DNA of 64,000 bases from Lepidostoma basale (taxonomy: Eukaryota > Arthropoda > Insecta > Trichoptera > Lepidostomatidae): NCBI GenBank assembly GCA_022606425.2, contig JAHDVF020000524.1, forward strand, positions 620,001-684,000, in the 5' to 3' direction. The notes below the pieces were generated by a model. It saw only the letters and a program-made list of their open reading frames with translations. It was not told where the DNA came from and did no database searches. Numbering within the stretch: the first letter of the stretch is position 1; each line of letters begins with the position of its first letter. Positions 62,853 to 64,000 of the stretch are shown here, piece after piece. The position numbers were made by a program, and so were the translations under genes.

Positions 62853-63235
62853 CGAACTAACTCAACAACATGTCTCCCAGAAGGGGTAGATAGAATGGAT
62901 GGACTACTACTGTTTTTTTCTGACACACTTCTCTCGAATCTTAAACATTCATACATCGTGTCATGCACGCACGTCTATTTCTCCTACTACTCACGCGGGT
63001 GACATTAAACATTTGATTGATCTGATCGCGCCATGTTTTTCTCGGTCTTCCTCTATTTCTTGTATTGAAATAGAGGAAATTCCATTTGCTTCGTTAACAT
63101 TAAACGTTAACGTTCTTCATTTATTCATTCCATGTGTCCAATCCGTATTAATGACTCTTTCTTTATCTCATTCATAACACTTTTATTCTCATTTCCTTCA
63201 CTTTTTATATTTGCATTTGATATTCTAACGTAATA
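62853..63235 (-). mobile_element. LINE-A 3' end, degenerate
   Basis: GAACTAACTCAACAACATGT, AAGGGGTAGATAGAATGGAT, then the reverse of MTRCMN, GRPRK and the region up to NIRSEC. A short duplication around TTCCTCTATTTC (63047-63080) disturbs it. Confidence 0.75.
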
Positions 63236-63259
63236 CTAAAGCCCCAACCCCTAATTCAA

Positions 63260-63500
63260 TATTCACTTACGATCTGTTCTGACAGGATATCAATCATGAT
63301 CCTGTGATGAAGACGTCCAACCTTTTCTCCATCTCTTTGCTGGTCATCCTTGTGGTCGATGCCCTGTAGAGTCTCTTGAATCTTGGGAATCCTCGCTGGG
63401 TTTTTTTTCCTCAACGTGCTACTTCCAGAATGGTTTTCTTCGCCTAATCCATCACACAATGTCCTCTGCATTGCAGGCTCTGAAAATCCCTTCATTAGGT
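63260..63500 (-). mobile_element. RTE-like LINE 3' remnant (tentative)
   Basis: The minus strand has EENHSGSSTLRKKNPARI, KIQETLQGIDHKDDQQRDG and EKVGRLHHRIMI, and a different frame gives SKEMEKRLDVFIAGS-like text. This resembles the C-terminal EEMERWLDIIFPG block of type b elements. No tail is present. Confidence 0.4.
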
Positions 63501-63623
63501 ATCCTATCTCAAGATGACAGCATAGATTGTTTGACCTACCAGTTTCTACAGTTGACAGTTGATTTGTAGTCAGTACGTATTGCCCAGTTGCTCCATTAGG
63601 GTGCCGCAAACACATTGTCATAT

Positions 63624-63942
63624 GAAGGGTGTTTTTTTTAGAGGTATAAAAATTTAAAATGAATAAAAAACACATTAAAATAATCTTAATATCTGTGATA
63701 TTAGCTTAATTTAATAGATAATTTTATGCCATTAATGTTTAATATGATTTCGGGCATATGAGCGCCACGGCTAGTTCGAATGAAGCGCAATCGTGAAGTC
63801 CAGTTTTTGACGCCTTTAGTGAAGAACTGGGTAAAATGGCAAAACGTACTAACTTCAAATCAACTATCAACTGTCAAATTTACAGTCTGTAAAAACAATG
63901 TAGCCAGTTTAAAAACTAAACCTCTAAAATAAACACCATATT
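63624..63942. mobile_element. Non-autonomous copy of the GGTGTTTTTTTAGAGG transposon
   Basis: Left end GAAGGGTGTTTTTTTTAGAG, right end (reverse complement) TATGGTGTTTATTTTAGAGG. Interior AATGAAGCGCAATCGTGAAG, AAAATGGCAAAACGTACTAA and ATCAACTGTCAAATTTACAG matches 51514-53397. About 320 bp, no protein. Confidence 0.75.
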
Positions 63943-64000
63943 TAAAGTGTGTTTATTATGGTTTGTGTAAATTATAAATAAAACACTCGTTTTCACCACT

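Noticed and set aside
63256..63675. 139-codon minus-strand frame as a host gene
   Set aside because: It spans a transposon end and an RTE-like remnant with no conserved domain of its own.

Overview
The window looks like AT-rich nuclear DNA of an insect. The support is one spliced animal gene (tafazzin), eukaryotic tRNA genes with internal promoters, a tRNA-derived SINE, and many arthropod-type transposons (mariner, pogo/Tigger, hAT, RTE-like and jockey/CR1-like LINEs). The order cannot be fixed from the sequence alone. There is no sign of bacterial or viral gene organisation.

The only host protein gene I can support is tafazzin, on the minus strand. Coding exon 1 is at 13713-13827 and coding exon 2 at 2860-2985. 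The two exons join in phase, the splice sites are canonical, and the second exon carries the acyltransferase HX4D motif. The rest of the gene must lie beyond the left edge. Intron 1 is about 10.7 kb and is filled with transposon debris. Four tRNA genes stand alone in the window: Trp-CCA twice (20297-20368 and 24156-24227, both minus), Ala-TGC (29621-29692, plus) and Asp-GTC (38851-38922, plus).

Most of the rest is repeats. The dominant family, here called LINE-A, has an RTE-like reverse transcriptase and a (TTAG)n 3' tail; about 25 mostly 5'-truncated copies lie on both strands. LINE-T has a (TTTGA)n tail, LINE-J an (AAGTCC)n tail, and several RTE-like families end in (GAA)n. One long LINE at 44360-47992 keeps part of ORF1 and a frameshifted endonuclease-RT ORF2. 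DNA transposons with readable ends are a hAT relic (390-1318, 8-bp duplication), a 247-bp foldback element with a 10-bp duplication that encloses a piece of LINE-J (7748-7994), a pogo/Tigger relic (18968-20174), a Mos1-like mariner sitting in a TA microsatellite (26975-28223) and several MITE families. Nested insertions give a relative chronology at five places.

The least explained layer is a set of short repeats that share a hammerhead-like pattern, YTGATRAT-hairpin-CGAAAC. One family occurs singly, as head-to-head palindromes and inside a 179-bp tandem array (56880-57700). A second strong candidate is a short chimeric retroposon (14421-14525 and 42388-42560) with a non-LINE head joined to the LINE-A 3' tail and a 10-bp target duplication, as expected of a SINE mobilised by LINE-A.
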